Source of the DNA: Actinomadura spongiicola | GTDB taxonomy: Bacteria; Actinomycetota; Actinomycetes; Streptosporangiales; Streptosporangiaceae | Length of the DNA: 64,000 bases | Reading direction: 5' to 3' | Assembly (NCBI RefSeq): GCF_003432485.1 | Contig: NZ_QVNQ01000011.1 | Location: 124,001-188,000, forward strand | Shown: positions 7,287 through 15,473 of the stretch, in pieces | How the letters are laid out: each line of letters begins with the position of its first letter | How positions within the stretch are numbered: position 1 is the stretch's first letter | Program-made: the position numbers and the translations under genes | The notes under the pieces: model-generated | Told to the model about the DNA's origin: nothing | Database searches by the model: none | Seen by the model: only the letters and a program-made list of their open reading frames with translations

Positions 7287-8150
7287 TCAGCGGAAGACGA
7301 CGGTGCGGTCGCCATTGAGCAGGACGCGGTGCTCGGTGTGCCACCGGACGGCACGGGCCAGGGCGAGGCATTCGACGTCGCGTCCCACGGCCACGAGCTC
7401 CTCCGGGCTGTGGGTGTGGTCGACCCGGGCGACCTCCTGCTCGATGATCGGCCCCTCGTCCAGGTCGGCGGTGACGTAGTGGGCGGTGGCGCCGATCAGC
7501 TTCACGCCGCGGGCGTGCGCCTGGTGGTAGGGACGGGCGCCCTTGAAGCTCGGCAGGAAGGAGTGGTGGATGTTGATGATCGCGCCGGGGAGCTTGGCGC
7601 AGAAGTCGTCCGACAGGATCTGCATGTAGCGGGCGAGGACGACGAGGTCGGCGCGGTAGTGCTCGACGAGCGTGAGGATCTCGGCCTCCTGCGCCGCTCT
7701 GCCGCCCCCGGCCCTGCCGCCCGGCCCGACCGGCAGATGGTGGTAGTCGATCCCGTACGACTGGGTGAGGGGCCGCAGGTCGGGATGGTTGGACGCGACC
7801 GCGACGATGTCGATGTCGAGCAGCCCCGACCGGGTCCGGTAGAGCAGGTCGTTGAGGCAGTGCCCGCCCTTCGACACCATGATCAGGACTCGTGGCCGTT
7901 CGGCGAGCGCGTGCAGCCGCCACTGGAGCCCGAGCTCGGGCACGAGGGAGGCGAAGGCGCCGCGCAGCCCGTCCGGGTCGGTGCCGTCCGGGGCCGCGAA
8001 CTGCACCCGCATGAAGAACGTGCCGGACTCGGCGTCCCCGAACTGCTGGCTCTCGACGATGTTGCATCCGCGCTCGGCCAGCTGCCCCGACACCGCGGCG
8101 ACGATGCCCGGCCGGTCGGGACATGACAGGGTCAGCACGTACTCGTTCAC
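7287..8150 (-). CDS. purU: Formyltetrahydrofolate deformylase
   Basis: PurU hydrolyses 10-formyltetrahydrofolate to formate and tetrahydrofolate, feeding PurT and balancing one-carbon pools. The 287-residue protein has an N-terminal ACT domain (YVLTLSCPDRPGIVAAVSGQ) and a formyltransferase domain with MVSKGGHCLNDLLYR, NIHHSFLPSFKGARPYHQA and the catalytic region GATAHYVTADLDEGPIIEQE. Length matches the family. The start is the GTG at 8150. An extra glycine-rich loop (GPGGRAGGGRAAQ) sits mid-protein. It is transcribed divergently from the aldolase at 8303. Confidence 0.95.
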   Translation of the reverse strand: MNEYVLTLSCPDRPGIVAAVSGQLAERGCNIVESQQFGDAESGTFFMRVQFAAPDGTDPDGLRGAFASLVPELGLQWRLHALAERPRVLIMVSKGGHCLNDLLYRTRSGLLDIDIVAVASNHPDLRPLTQSYGIDYHHLPVGPGGRAGGGRAAQEAEILTLVEHYRADLVVLARYMQILSDDFCAKLPGAIINIHHSFLPSFKGARPYHQAHARGVKLIGATAHYVTADLDEGPIIEQEVARVDHTHSPEELVAVGRDVECLALARAVRWHTEHRVLLNGDRTVVFR

Positions 8151-8290
8151 GGTCTCACTCTCGCGGGGAACGGCGGCTCGGAAAGTGCCTTCGAGCTTAC
8201 GCGGCGCCCGCCCGTGGCCGGGGCCGCGCGGACGCGCCTTGACCGAACCCTCACCTCGAACATAAGTGAGAGATCTTCATATTCGCTGGG

Positions 8291-8296
8291 TAGCAT
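8291..8296 (+). promoter_or_regulatory. -10 box (TAGCAT) for a leaderless aldolase transcript
   Basis: TAGCAT lies six bases before the GTG start at 8303, and no ribosome binding site is visible. This fits a transcript beginning at or next to the start codon. Confidence 0.45.
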
Positions 8297-8302
8297 GACG
8301 CC

Positions 8303-9496
8303 GTGACGAGCAAGAGCCTCCGGGACCGCTACGACACCGCCACGGCCGGCATCGAAGCGCCGTTCGCCGTCGTCGACCTGGCCGCCTTCCGCGCCAACGC
8401 CGCCGGGCTCGTCCGCCGCGCCGCGGGCAAGCCCATCCGGGTCGCGAGCAAGTCGGTGCGCTGCCGGGCGCTCCTCACGGAGGTCCTCGCCATGGACGGC
8501 TTCGCCGGGATCATGGCGTTCACGCTGCCCGAGGCCCTCTGGCTGGCCCGGGAGGGCGTCAGCGACGACATCCTCGTCGCCTACCCCACCACCGACCGGG
8601 CGGCCGTCGCCGCGCTGGCCGCCGACCCCGACGCCACGCGCGCCGTCACGCTCATGACCGACGCGCCCGAGCACCTCGACCTGATCGAGAAGTCCGCGGG
8701 CGGCCGCCGGATCCGCGTGTGCGTCGACGTCGACGCCTCCTACCGGCCCCTCGGCGGCCGGGTCCGGATCGGCGCGCTGCGCTCCCCCCTGCGCACCCCC
8801 GCCGAGGTCGCCGCGTTCGCCGCGTCGATCCTGCGGCGCCCGACGCTCGACCTCGCCGGACTGATGGCCTACGAGGCGCAGATCGCGGGCGTCGGGGACA
8901 CCCCGCCGGGACGTCCCGTGCGCAGCCGGACCGTCCGCGCCGTGCAACGGCGGTCCCGGATCGAGTTGGCCCGCCGCCGGGCCGCGGTCGTCCGGGCCGT
9001 CCGGGACCTGACGAACCTGGACTTCGTCAACGGCGGCGGCACCGGCAGCGTCGAGACGACCGCCGCCGAACGCGCCGTCACCGAGGTCGCGGCGGGATCC
9101 GGCCTCTACCAGCCGCACCTGTTCGACCAGTACTCCACCTTCACCGGACGTCCCGCCGCGCTGTTCGCGCTGCCCGTCGTGCGCCGCCCCGCCCCCGGCG
9201 TCGCGACCTGCCTCGGCGGCGGCTACCACGCGTCCGGCCCCCCGGGCGCCGACCGCCTCCCCCGCCCGTACCTGCCGACCGGCCTCTCCTACGACCCGTA
9301 CGAGGGCGCGGGCGAGGTGCAGACGCCCCTGCTCGGACGGTCCGCCGACCTGCTGTCCGTCGGCGACCGCGTCTGGTTTCGCCACGGCAAGGCCGGCGAG
9401 ATGTGCGAACGCTTCGACACTCTGCACCTGATCGACGGCGACCGAACGGTCCGAACGGTCCCGACCTACAGAGGCGAGGGCCACACGTTTCTATGA
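8303..9496 (+). CDS. PLP-dependent amino acid aldolase/deaminase (alanine racemase fold)
   Basis: The 397-residue protein begins by binding PLP through the lysine in RVASKSVRC. An N-terminal alanine-racemase-like barrel follows, with LAGLMAYEAQIAGVGD and FVNGGGTGSVETT as phosphate-binding region, and a C-terminal beta domain (SVGDRVWFRHGKAGEMCERF) closes it. Relatives include D-threonine aldolase and D-serine deaminase, where a metal helps catalysis. The HGKAGEMCE motif is the expected metal-binding region. Substrate is not determined by sequence. The gene is alone, with a divergent purU upstream and a terminator downstream. Confidence 0.85.
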   Translation: MTSKSLRDRYDTATAGIEAPFAVVDLAAFRANAAGLVRRAAGKPIRVASKSVRCRALLTEVLAMDGFAGIMAFTLPEALWLAREGVSDDILVAYPTTDRAAVAALAADPDATRAVTLMTDAPEHLDLIEKSAGGRRIRVCVDVDASYRPLGGRVRIGALRSPLRTPAEVAAFAASILRRPTLDLAGLMAYEAQIAGVGDTPPGRPVRSRTVRAVQRRSRIELARRRAAVVRAVRDLTNLDFVNGGGTGSVETTAAERAVTEVAAGSGLYQPHLFDQYSTFTGRPAALFALPVVRRPAPGVATCLGGGYHASGPPGADRLPRPYLPTGLSYDPYEGAGEVQTPLLGRSADLLSVGDRVWFRHGKAGEMCERFDTLHLIDGDRTVRTVPTYRGEGHTFL

Positions 9497-9607
9497 AGGG
9501 GGCGACCCCCTTCGACCCCCGCGCGACGCGGGCGATCCTCACGGCGCAGTCACGGTCCCCGTGCCCCTTGCGGTCAGTGATGCACCGCTCCGGTCGCCCG
9601 CGTCGTC

Positions 9608-9652
9608 GGGTCGTACGGCTTCCGGCGCAGGACGCCTCCAGCCGTACGACCC
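9608..9652. terminator. Terminator-like 13-bp perfect stem
   Basis: GGGTCGTACGGCT at 9608-9620 pairs perfectly with 9640-9652 across a 19-base loop. It lies 111 bases after the aldolase stop and isolates it from the SIMPL gene. Confidence 0.55.
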
Positions 9653-9658
9653 GTACCC

Positions 9659-9754
9659 CGGGTTGGGGTTCGGGCCGGTGGCGCGGATTGGGTTCGCACC
9701 CGTGCCCCGCTCGGGGTTTGAGGCCGTGGGGCGGGTTGGGGTTAGGTTGGGGGG
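9659..9754 (+). repeat. G-rich GGGTTnGG repeats directly before the SIMPL gene
   Basis: Imperfect GGGTTGGGGTT and GGGTTCG units recur. The last 27 bases contain four G-runs (9728-9731, 9733-9735, 9738-9741, 9749-9754), a G-quadruplex pattern that abuts the ATG at 9755. TAGGTT at 9743-9748 would serve as a -10 box six bases before the ATG. Confidence 0.6.
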
Positions 9755-10426
9755 ATGAGTGATGCTCCGGTGATCAGTGTGCGTGGGGAGGCCGTGGTGG
9801 AGGCCGAGCCGGAGATCGCGCGGCTGTCGGTGCACGTCCAGTCACAGGAGACCGACCGCCGCCGGGCCCTCGACCGGCTCACCGAACGCAACCAGCGCTG
9901 CCTCGACCTGGTCGCCTCCTACGGCGAGGCCGTGGAGAAGGTTGAGACGGGCGGGCTGTCCATCGCGCCGCTGCTGAAGTACAAGCGGCGCGAGGGGGAT
10001 GTGCGCGCGTACCGGGGCACGGTCTGGATCAAGATCACGGTCGTGGACTTCGGGGTGCTCGGCGAGCTGGTCACCCGGCTCGGTGACATGGAGCGCGCCT
10101 ATGTCGACGGGCCCGAGTGGGCGCTGCGCCGCGAGAGCGAGGTGTACCGGCGGGCGGCGCGGCAGGCCGCGCACGAGGCCGTCGAACGCGCCCGCGGCTA
10201 CGCCGAGGCGCTCGGGTCGCGGCTCACCGGCCTGGTCGAACTGTCGGACGAGGGCCTCGGCCGGGACACCGGCGGCCCCGTCACGCTCGCCGCCGCCTAC
10301 GGGCGGGAGCGGAGCCGGGGGGCGGCCGAGGAGCCCGAGCCGATCGACCTGGAGCCCGTGACGCAGGTCGTTCGCGCCGCCGTCGAGGCCCGCTTCACCG
10401 TGACGCCCCCCGAGCTGAACGGGTAG
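9755..10426 (+). CDS. SIMPL (DUF541) domain protein
   Basis: The 223-residue protein starts with the SIMPL signature ISVRGEAVVEAEPEIARLSV and continues with ETDRRRALDRLTERN, VETGGLSIAPL and YRGTVWIKITV. SIMPL proteins are usually periplasmic and reported to affect oxidative-stress or signalling complexes, but their reaction is unknown. This one has no signal peptide or lipobox, so it is probably cytoplasmic. The start is the ATG directly after a G-run with no separate ribosome binding site, so translation may be leaderless. Confidence 0.8.
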   Translation: MSDAPVISVRGEAVVEAEPEIARLSVHVQSQETDRRRALDRLTERNQRCLDLVASYGEAVEKVETGGLSIAPLLKYKRREGDVRAYRGTVWIKITVVDFGVLGELVTRLGDMERAYVDGPEWALRRESEVYRRAARQAAHEAVERARGYAEALGSRLTGLVELSDEGLGRDTGGPVTLAAAYGRERSRGAAEEPEPIDLEPVTQVVRAAVEARFTVTPPELNG

Positions 10427-10450
10427 GGCCCGCGGCCCGTACACCAGGAC

Positions 10451-10726
10451 GTGGGAGGAACGGACTGCGGGGAGTTCCGCGTCGGCCTCGGCGTCTACGC
10501 CCTCGGACGGCTGCCCGGCGCCGAGGCCGACGAACTGTCGGCGCATCTGCGCGGCTGCCCGCCGTGCCGCGCCGAACTCGCCGAGCTGCGGGACGTCACC
10601 CAGATCCTCCGCCGCACCGTCCCGGCACGGACGGGCGCCGGCCGCGGACCGCGGACCGGCGCCTCGGGGAGGGGACTCAGCGGCGCCTGCGCCTACGGCC
10701 CCAGAGGATCAGGGCGGTCACGGTGA
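10451..10726 (+). CDS. zf-HC2 anti-sigma-like zinc finger protein
   Basis: The 91-codon frame from the GTG at 10451 contains an anti-sigma zinc finger: TDCGEFRVGLGVYALGRLPG followed by AHLRGCPPCRAEL, giving the C...HxxxCxxC ligands. After residue 58 the sequence is low-complexity Arg/Gly and overlaps the convergent DUF3618 gene by 50 bases. No sigma factor gene or membrane segment is present. It may be a stand-alone zinc-finger protein or the remnant of a longer anti-sigma factor. The GGAGG present lies inside the frame, so the start is uncertain. Confidence 0.5.
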   Translation: MGGTDCGEFRVGLGVYALGRLPGAEADELSAHLRGCPPCRAELAELRDVTQILRRTVPARTGAGRGPRTGASGRGLSGACAYGPRGSGRSR

Positions 10727-10997
10727 CGGCGGCTCCGACGCCGACCAGCACCAGGCGCTTGTCCGAGCCGCCGCCCGGCGCGTCCCCGGCCTCGACGACG
10801 GCGTCGTCGGAGCGCACGATCGCACCGACGGCCCGCGCGACCTGACCGGCCTCCTCCTTCAGCCGCTCGGCGCCCCGCTGCGCGATGCTCCGCGGGTTGG
10901 CCCGGGCGGCGAGCTCGTCGACCGTGCGCACCAGCCGCTGGCGGCGGATCTCGATCTCCTGTTCCAGTTCGTCGGGGCTGCGGGCGCTGTCAGCCAT
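10677..10997 (-). CDS. DUF3618 membrane protein
   Basis: The 106-residue protein begins MADSARSPDELEQEIEIRR and has the DUF3618 pattern ELEQEIEIRRQRLVRTVDEL. A predicted helix-rich region follows, then a single C-terminal membrane segment (LVLVGVGAAVTVTALILWG) and a run of arginines. Such proteins are common in actinobacteria, often beside phage-holin-like envelope proteins, and their function is unknown. The ATG at 10997 has GAAGGA upstream. It ends inside the convergent zf-HC2 frame. Confidence 0.85.
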   Translation of the reverse strand: MADSARSPDELEQEIEIRRQRLVRTVDELAARANPRSIAQRGAERLKEEAGQVARAVGAIVRSDDAVVEAGDAPGGGSDKRLVLVGVGAAVTVTALILWGRRRRRR

Positions 10998-11159
10998 GCC
11001 GTGTCCTTCTCGTGTCGAGCGAAGTGGGCGCGGGTCCGTACGGACGAGACCGTGCCGACGAAAGGTGATCCGAACAGTCTGGCAGGTTCTCCCGGCGAAC
11101 GCCCGAGGTACCCCAGCCGGTACCGTTGGGTTCATCATTCGAGCGAAAGGCGGGACAGG

Positions 11160-11627
11160 GTGTCCGAGCGGCTGCAGCCGGGCGACGTCGCCCCCGATTT
11201 CGAGCTTTCCGACGCCGACGACGCCACGGTGTCGCTGGCCTCGTTGCGCGGGAAGCGCGTGATCCTCTACTTCTACCCGGCGGCGCTCACCCCCGGCTGC
11301 ACCAAGGAGGCCGTCGACTTCCAGGGCAGCCTCGGCGACCTGGAGGCGGCGGGCGTCACGGTCATCGGCATCTCCCCCGACAAGCCGGCCAAGCTCGCCA
11401 AGTTCCGGGAGAAGGAGGGCCTGTCGTTCCCGCTGCTGTCCGACCCGGACACCGAAGTGCTCCAGGCCTACGGCGCCTACGGGGAGAAGAAGCTGTACGG
11501 CCGGGTCGTCGTCGGCGTCATCCGCTCCACGTTCATCATCGACGCCGACGGCAAGGTCGAGAAGGCGTACTACAACGTGAAGGCCACCGGCCACGTCGAA
11601 CGCCTCCGCCGCGACCTCGGCGTCTGA
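11160..11627 (+). CDS. bcp: Thioredoxin-dependent thiol peroxidase (BCP/PrxQ)
   Basis: The 155-residue peroxiredoxin reduces hydroperoxides with electrons from thioredoxin. The peroxidatic cysteine is in YPAALTPGCTKEAVDFQ, where the usual Thr-Xaa-Xaa-Cys is kept. The conserved arginine is in VIRSTFIIDADGKV. The second cysteine of classical PrxQ, five residues after the first, is replaced (GCTKEAVDF), so it would act as a 1-Cys or use another partner. The start is taken as GTG at 11160 because it opens SERLQPGDVAPDFEL, the normal N-terminus. Confidence 0.93.
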   Translation: MSERLQPGDVAPDFELSDADDATVSLASLRGKRVILYFYPAALTPGCTKEAVDFQGSLGDLEAAGVTVIGISPDKPAKLAKFREKEGLSFPLLSDPDTEVLQAYGAYGEKKLYGRVVVGVIRSTFIIDADGKVEKAYYNVKATGHVERLRRDLGV

Positions 11628-11641
11628 CGTCGAACAAGAGG

Positions 11642-11726
11642 TACGGGCGGGGGGATTCGAACCCCCACGGTGTCGCCACCAACAGGACCTAAACCTGCCG
11701 CGTATACCTGGTTTCGCCACGCCCGC
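11642..11726 (-). tRNA. tRNA-Leu (anticodon TAG)
   Basis: The 85-base minus-strand sequence folds as a class II tRNA. The acceptor GCGGGCG pairs with CGCCCGT (one G-T), the anticodon loop is TTTAGGT with TAG at its centre, an extra arm TGGTGGCGACACC follows, and the T-arm is GGGGGTTCGAATCCCCC. The discriminator is A. No CCA is encoded. It reads CUA and probably other CUN leucine codons. Confidence 0.95.
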
Positions 11727-11938
11727 CGGTGCTCCGTCCGGAACGCGTTCAGCTTAGCGGTTCGATCCGAGGCCGCGGCAACGAGTTTCCTCCGTCCCCG
11801 GGATAAGGGGCGCGCCCTTCGCGAAATTGCGGACAGGAACGGTGAGAATTTCCCGCATCATTTGCGGGACGGTCTCGGCAGGGCGGGCGGGGACGGCCTA
11901 GGCTTGAGGGGCCGTCCGCCAGCACAGTCGGTGACATC
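11727..11938. other. Intergenic region before the MEDS operon
   Basis: These 212 bases contain no convincing gene. A TAGGCT box about 36 bases before the ATG at 11939 is a possible -10 element for the MEDS operon, and the part near 11820-11870 is locally less GC-rich. Confidence 0.45.
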
Positions 11939-12940
11939 ATGATCACACGTCCGGCGGGGTCCGCGCAGAGCGACTCCTTCACACACCGTGTGCTGCCCTA
12001 CGACGGCATGGACCAGTATCTCGACGGCGTCCTGCCGTTCCTGCTGGACGGGGTGGACGCGGGCGACCGCGTCGTCGCCGTCTGCGGGACCGGGCGGGAG
12101 ACGCTGCTGCGGGACGCGCTCGGCCCCGCCGCGCCGAATGTCGAGTTCCCCGACCCCGCCACCTGGTACGCGCATCCGCCACGGACCCTCGCCGACTGCC
12201 TCCACGACGCCGCCGACGCGGCCCGGAGCGGGTACCGGCTCCGGGTCCTCGGCGAGCCCGTGTGGGCGACGCGGTCGCCGATCGAGGTCGCCGAATGGCA
12301 GCGGACCGAGGCCGTCACGAACCTCGCGTTGCGCGGCACCGGCGCCTCGATCATGTGCCCGTACGCGGCGGCGCTGCCCGCGGGCGTCGTCGCGGCGGCC
12401 CGCCGGACGCATCCGGAGACGGTGCACGGCGCGCGGGCCGTCACCAACCCCGGGTTCATGGACCCGTGGGCCTACTGCGAGCGACACGACGGCGAGCCCC
12501 TGCCGGAGCCGCCACCGGACGCCGACACGTTCAAGATCGACCTGCCGGACCTGTACTGGCTGCGCGCCTATGTCGGCGAGTACGCCCGGCGGACGCCGCT
12601 GCCGGAGGAGGACCTGCAACGGCTCCTCGTCGCCGTCACCGAGATCGTCACCAACGCGCTGCGGCACGGTGAACCGCCCATCGTGCTGCGGATGTGGACG
12701 GACGCGTCCGGCGGCGTGCCCGCCTTCGTCTGCGAGGTGGGCGACGCGGGCCGCTGGCCGCCCGGCACCGGGTACGGGCTGGTACCGCCGCGGCCCGGTG
12801 ACGCCGCGTCCGTCGGCCGGTTCGGGCTGTGGGCCGTCCGGCTGCTGTGTTCGACCGTGCAGATCAGGCTGGGCGACGGCGGCAGCGTCGTCCGGCTGAG
12901 GTTCGCACTGCCCCCATCCGCCGACACGAACGGAGCGTGA
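11939..12940 (+). CDS. MEDS-domain anti-sigma-type ATPase (first of three MEDS genes)
   Basis: The 333-residue protein joins an N-terminal MEDS (methanogen/methylotroph DcmR sensory) domain, about 15-185, with a C-terminal GHKL ATPase of the RsbW/anti-sigma type, about 205-325. Key sites are VTEIVTNALRHG (N-box) and CEVGDAGRWPPG (G1 region). There is no phospho-acceptor histidine, so it should act as a serine kinase or anti-sigma switch. MEDS domains are thought to bind small hydrocarbons or similar ligands. The next gene starts eight bases after its stop. Confidence 0.88.
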   Translation: MITRPAGSAQSDSFTHRVLPYDGMDQYLDGVLPFLLDGVDAGDRVVAVCGTGRETLLRDALGPAAPNVEFPDPATWYAHPPRTLADCLHDAADAARSGYRLRVLGEPVWATRSPIEVAEWQRTEAVTNLALRGTGASIMCPYAAALPAGVVAAARRTHPETVHGARAVTNPGFMDPWAYCERHDGEPLPEPPPDADTFKIDLPDLYWLRAYVGEYARRTPLPEEDLQRLLVAVTEIVTNALRHGEPPIVLRMWTDASGGVPAFVCEVGDAGRWPPGTGYGLVPPRPGDAASVGRFGLWAVRLLCSTVQIRLGDGGSVVRLRFALPPSADTNGA

Positions 12941-12948
12941 GGAACTCC

Positions 12949-13935
12949 ATGCATTGGGCACGCGAAGTCCCCGGCCCGGCGTACCCTGAGCGAACCACCG
13001 AAATGGATCGGCAGGCCATGGAGACACCCTGGTTGGCCAAGCGTCCCGTGAGCGCCCTCCGGCCGGGCGACCACGGCTGGCTGGCCTACAGCGGTCTGGA
13101 GGAACGCGACCGGGTCATCGGCCCCTTCGTCCGGGAAGGCCTGGAGACCACCGAGAAGGTCGTGTACGTCACCGACGCGCCACCGGACCGTCTCCCCGGC
13201 CTCGGCTCCGGGCACCGGATCGACGTGGACGCCCACCGCCGGACCGGCGCGCTGCGGGTGATCTCCCTGCGGGACGCCTGCCTCGACCGGCACGGCGACT
13301 TCGAACCCGCCAGGATGGTGGACACGCTCGGCCGCGAGGTCGGCGAGGCGTTCGACCAGGGTTTCCGCGCCGTGCGCATCACCACCGACCACAGCTGGCT
13401 GGTGAACGGGCCCCGGCGCTCCGACCTCGGCCAGGTGCTGGGCTGCGAGCACCGCGTCGGCGACACGGTGTCGCCGAGCACGATGGCGATGGCCATCTGC
13501 CAGATCGACCGGCGCGCGTGCTCGCCCGCCGAGCTCATCGCCCTCCGCGACACACACGAGGTCCTCGTGGAAGTGAACCCCGAATTCGATGACGGGATCC
13601 TGAAGATCGTGCGCACCTTCGAACCCGACGGGCTGCGCGTCGAAGGGGAACTGGACGCCGCCCGCCACGCCGTGTTCGCCGAGCAGCTGTCGCAGGTGAA
13701 CACCGGCCGTGGCCGCGTCCATCTCGACTTCTCGCGCCTGGCGTTCATCGACCTCGGCGGCCTGCACCTGCTGGCGAAGCACGCCACCCTGCGGCCCGGG
13801 GGCGAGCCGCTGGTGCTCGACCATCTGTCGCCGCACGTGGAGAACGTCATCGAGATGGTCGGGTGGCACCGGCTGCCGGGCCTCGTCCGCGGCGGCGACG
13901 AGGGGCCACGGCCCGGTTCGGGGGGCGTCGGCTGA
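12949..13935 (+). CDS. MEDS-STAS protein (putative anti-sigma antagonist)
   Basis: The 328-residue protein has a MEDS domain (about 30-215: HGWLAYSGLEERDRVIGPFV onward, TDHSWLVNGP) and a C-terminal STAS domain (about 220-315). The ATG at 12949 follows GAGGAA, which decides it over a later ATG at 13003. In STAS antagonists the phosphorylated serine lies in a DSSGL-type motif. Here the equivalent is FIDLGGLHLL with no serine, so switching by phosphorylation at the usual site seems impossible. It lies between two MEDS-ATPases and probably binds one of them. Confidence 0.85.
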   Translation: MHWAREVPGPAYPERTTEMDRQAMETPWLAKRPVSALRPGDHGWLAYSGLEERDRVIGPFVREGLETTEKVVYVTDAPPDRLPGLGSGHRIDVDAHRRTGALRVISLRDACLDRHGDFEPARMVDTLGREVGEAFDQGFRAVRITTDHSWLVNGPRRSDLGQVLGCEHRVGDTVSPSTMAMAICQIDRRACSPAELIALRDTHEVLVEVNPEFDDGILKIVRTFEPDGLRVEGELDAARHAVFAEQLSQVNTGRGRVHLDFSRLAFIDLGGLHLLAKHATLRPGGEPLVLDHLSPHVENVIEMVGWHRLPGLVRGGDEGPRPGSGGVG

Positions 13936-14858
13936 TGGCCTTGGAGCACAGGGCGTTCCTGTACCGCGGTACCGACGACTTCCTGTCCGCCACCGTCCCG
14001 TTCCTCACGTCCGGGCTGGAGCGTGACGAGGCCGTCCTCGCCGTGGTCCGCGAACCGAACCTGTCCGCTCTGCGGGACGTGTTCCCCTCCGCCGACCCGC
14101 CGATCCAGTTCATCGACGCGGCGGGGTTCTACCGGCATCCCGTCCACACCCTGCGGGACTACCAGACCGTCGTGACGGCCAGCGCCCCCCGCAAAGTGTG
14201 CGCGGTCGCCGAACCGGTCTGGCAGGGGTGGGACGAACGGCGGACACGAGAGTGGATCCGCTACGAGTCCCTCATCAACGCGGTGTTCGAGAACTCGGGC
14301 GCCCGCGCGCTGTGCTCCTACGACACCCGAACGCTGCCGCCGCGCATCCTCACCGAGGCCCGGCGCACCCATCCCCTGCTCCTGGACGGCGGGCTCACCC
14401 GTTCCAGCGATCACTACGTCGACCCGGTCACGTTCGGGTCGGGCTTCGACCGCGGCCGGCGCCCCGAACGTCCCGACACCGCGGAGTACCTCCCCGTCGA
14501 CGGCGACGACCTGCACCCGTTGCGGACGTTCGTCAGCGAACGCGCCCACAAACACGGCCTCACCGGGCAGCAGACGCAGAACCTCGTCACGGCCGCTGAC
14601 GAGGTGGCGGCGAACGCGCTCCGGCACGGGACGCCGCCGGTCGGCCTCTGGATGTGGCAGACCGGCGACGACCTGATCTGCGAGATCGGCGACGGCGGCC
14701 GCTGGCGGCCCGGCCCGAGCCCGCTCACCGGCTACATCCCGCCCGACTCCGCCCTCCAACGCGGCTTCGGCCTGTGGACCGTCCGGCTCCTGGTCGACCT
14801 GATGGAACTGCGCACCGACCGGAACGGCACCTTCGTCACGCTCTACAGCCGTCTGTGA
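13935..14858 (+). CDS. MEDS-domain anti-sigma-type ATPase (third MEDS gene)
   Basis: The 307-residue protein repeats the architecture of the first gene: MEDS domain (HRAFLYRGTDDFLSATVPFL, then RKVCAVAEPVWQGW) and a GHKL ATPase with ADEVAANALRHG and CEIGDGGRWRPG. Its ATG overlaps the TGA of the MEDS-STAS gene (TGATG), so translation is coupled. The two ATPases are clearly paralogous yet well diverged, which suggests different ligands or targets. It ends ten bases before the convergent rdgB stop. Confidence 0.88.
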   Translation: MALEHRAFLYRGTDDFLSATVPFLTSGLERDEAVLAVVREPNLSALRDVFPSADPPIQFIDAAGFYRHPVHTLRDYQTVVTASAPRKVCAVAEPVWQGWDERRTREWIRYESLINAVFENSGARALCSYDTRTLPPRILTEARRTHPLLLDGGLTRSSDHYVDPVTFGSGFDRGRRPERPDTAEYLPVDGDDLHPLRTFVSERAHKHGLTGQQTQNLVTAADEVAANALRHGTPPVGLWMWQTGDDLICEIGDGGRWRPGPSPLTGYIPPDSALQRGFGLWTVRLLVDLMELRTDRNGTFVTLYSRL

Positions 14859-14867
14859 CGCTCGGGG

Positions 14868-15473
14868 TCAGGCCACCGCTTCGGGGATGAGGGCGGCCAG
14901 GGCGCGGAAGGCCTTGCCCCGGTGGCTGATCGCGTCCTTCTCCTCGGGGGACATCTCGGCGGTCGTGCGGGTCTCGCCGTCCGGGACGAAGACCGGGTCG
15001 TAGCCGAAACCGCCCGTGCCGCGCGGCTCGCGGATGAGGGCACCGCGCAGTCGGCCCTCGACGCAGTGTTCGACGCCGTCCGGGACGACCAGGACCGCCG
15101 AGCACACGAACGACCCGCCGCGCTGCTCGTCCGGCACATCGCCGATCTGGTCGAGGACGAGCCGGAGGTTCGCGGCGTCACGGTCGCCGGTGGCGGCGCC
15201 GAGGCCCCCCGACCAGCGGGCGGACAGGACTCCCGGCATGCCGTTCAGCGCGTCCACGCACAGGCCGGAGTCGTCGGCGACGGCGGGCAGCCCGGTGAAC
15301 GCGGCGACCGCCCGGGCCTTCAACAACGCGTTCCCCTCGAACGTCAGCTCGGTCTCGGGAACGTCGGGGGCGCCGGGGAACTCGTCGAGGCCGACGACGT
15401 CGAAGTCGCCGAGGATGCGCCGCAGTTCCGCGACCTTGCCCTTGTTGTGGGTCGCGAGCACGATCCTCGTCAT
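14868..15473 (-). CDS. rdgB: Non-canonical purine NTP pyrophosphatase (RdgB/HAM1)
   Basis: The 201-residue enzyme hydrolyses dITP, ITP and XTP to monophosphates and keeps deaminated purines out of nucleic acids. Motifs are ATHNKGKVAELRRIL, ETELTFEGNALLKARA, ADDSGLCVDALNGMPGVLSA and GFGYDPVFVPDG, with SHRGKAFRAL near the end. Its ATG overlaps the stop of rph (ATGA). The pair rph-rdgB is the usual actinobacterial order, matching Rv1340-Rv1341. Confidence 0.96.
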   Translation of the reverse strand: MTRIVLATHNKGKVAELRRILGDFDVVGLDEFPGAPDVPETELTFEGNALLKARAVAAFTGLPAVADDSGLCVDALNGMPGVLSARWSGGLGAATGDRDAANLRLVLDQIGDVPDEQRGGSFVCSAVLVVPDGVEHCVEGRLRGALIREPRGTGGFGYDPVFVPDGETRTTAEMSPEEKDAISHRGKAFRALAALIPEAVA

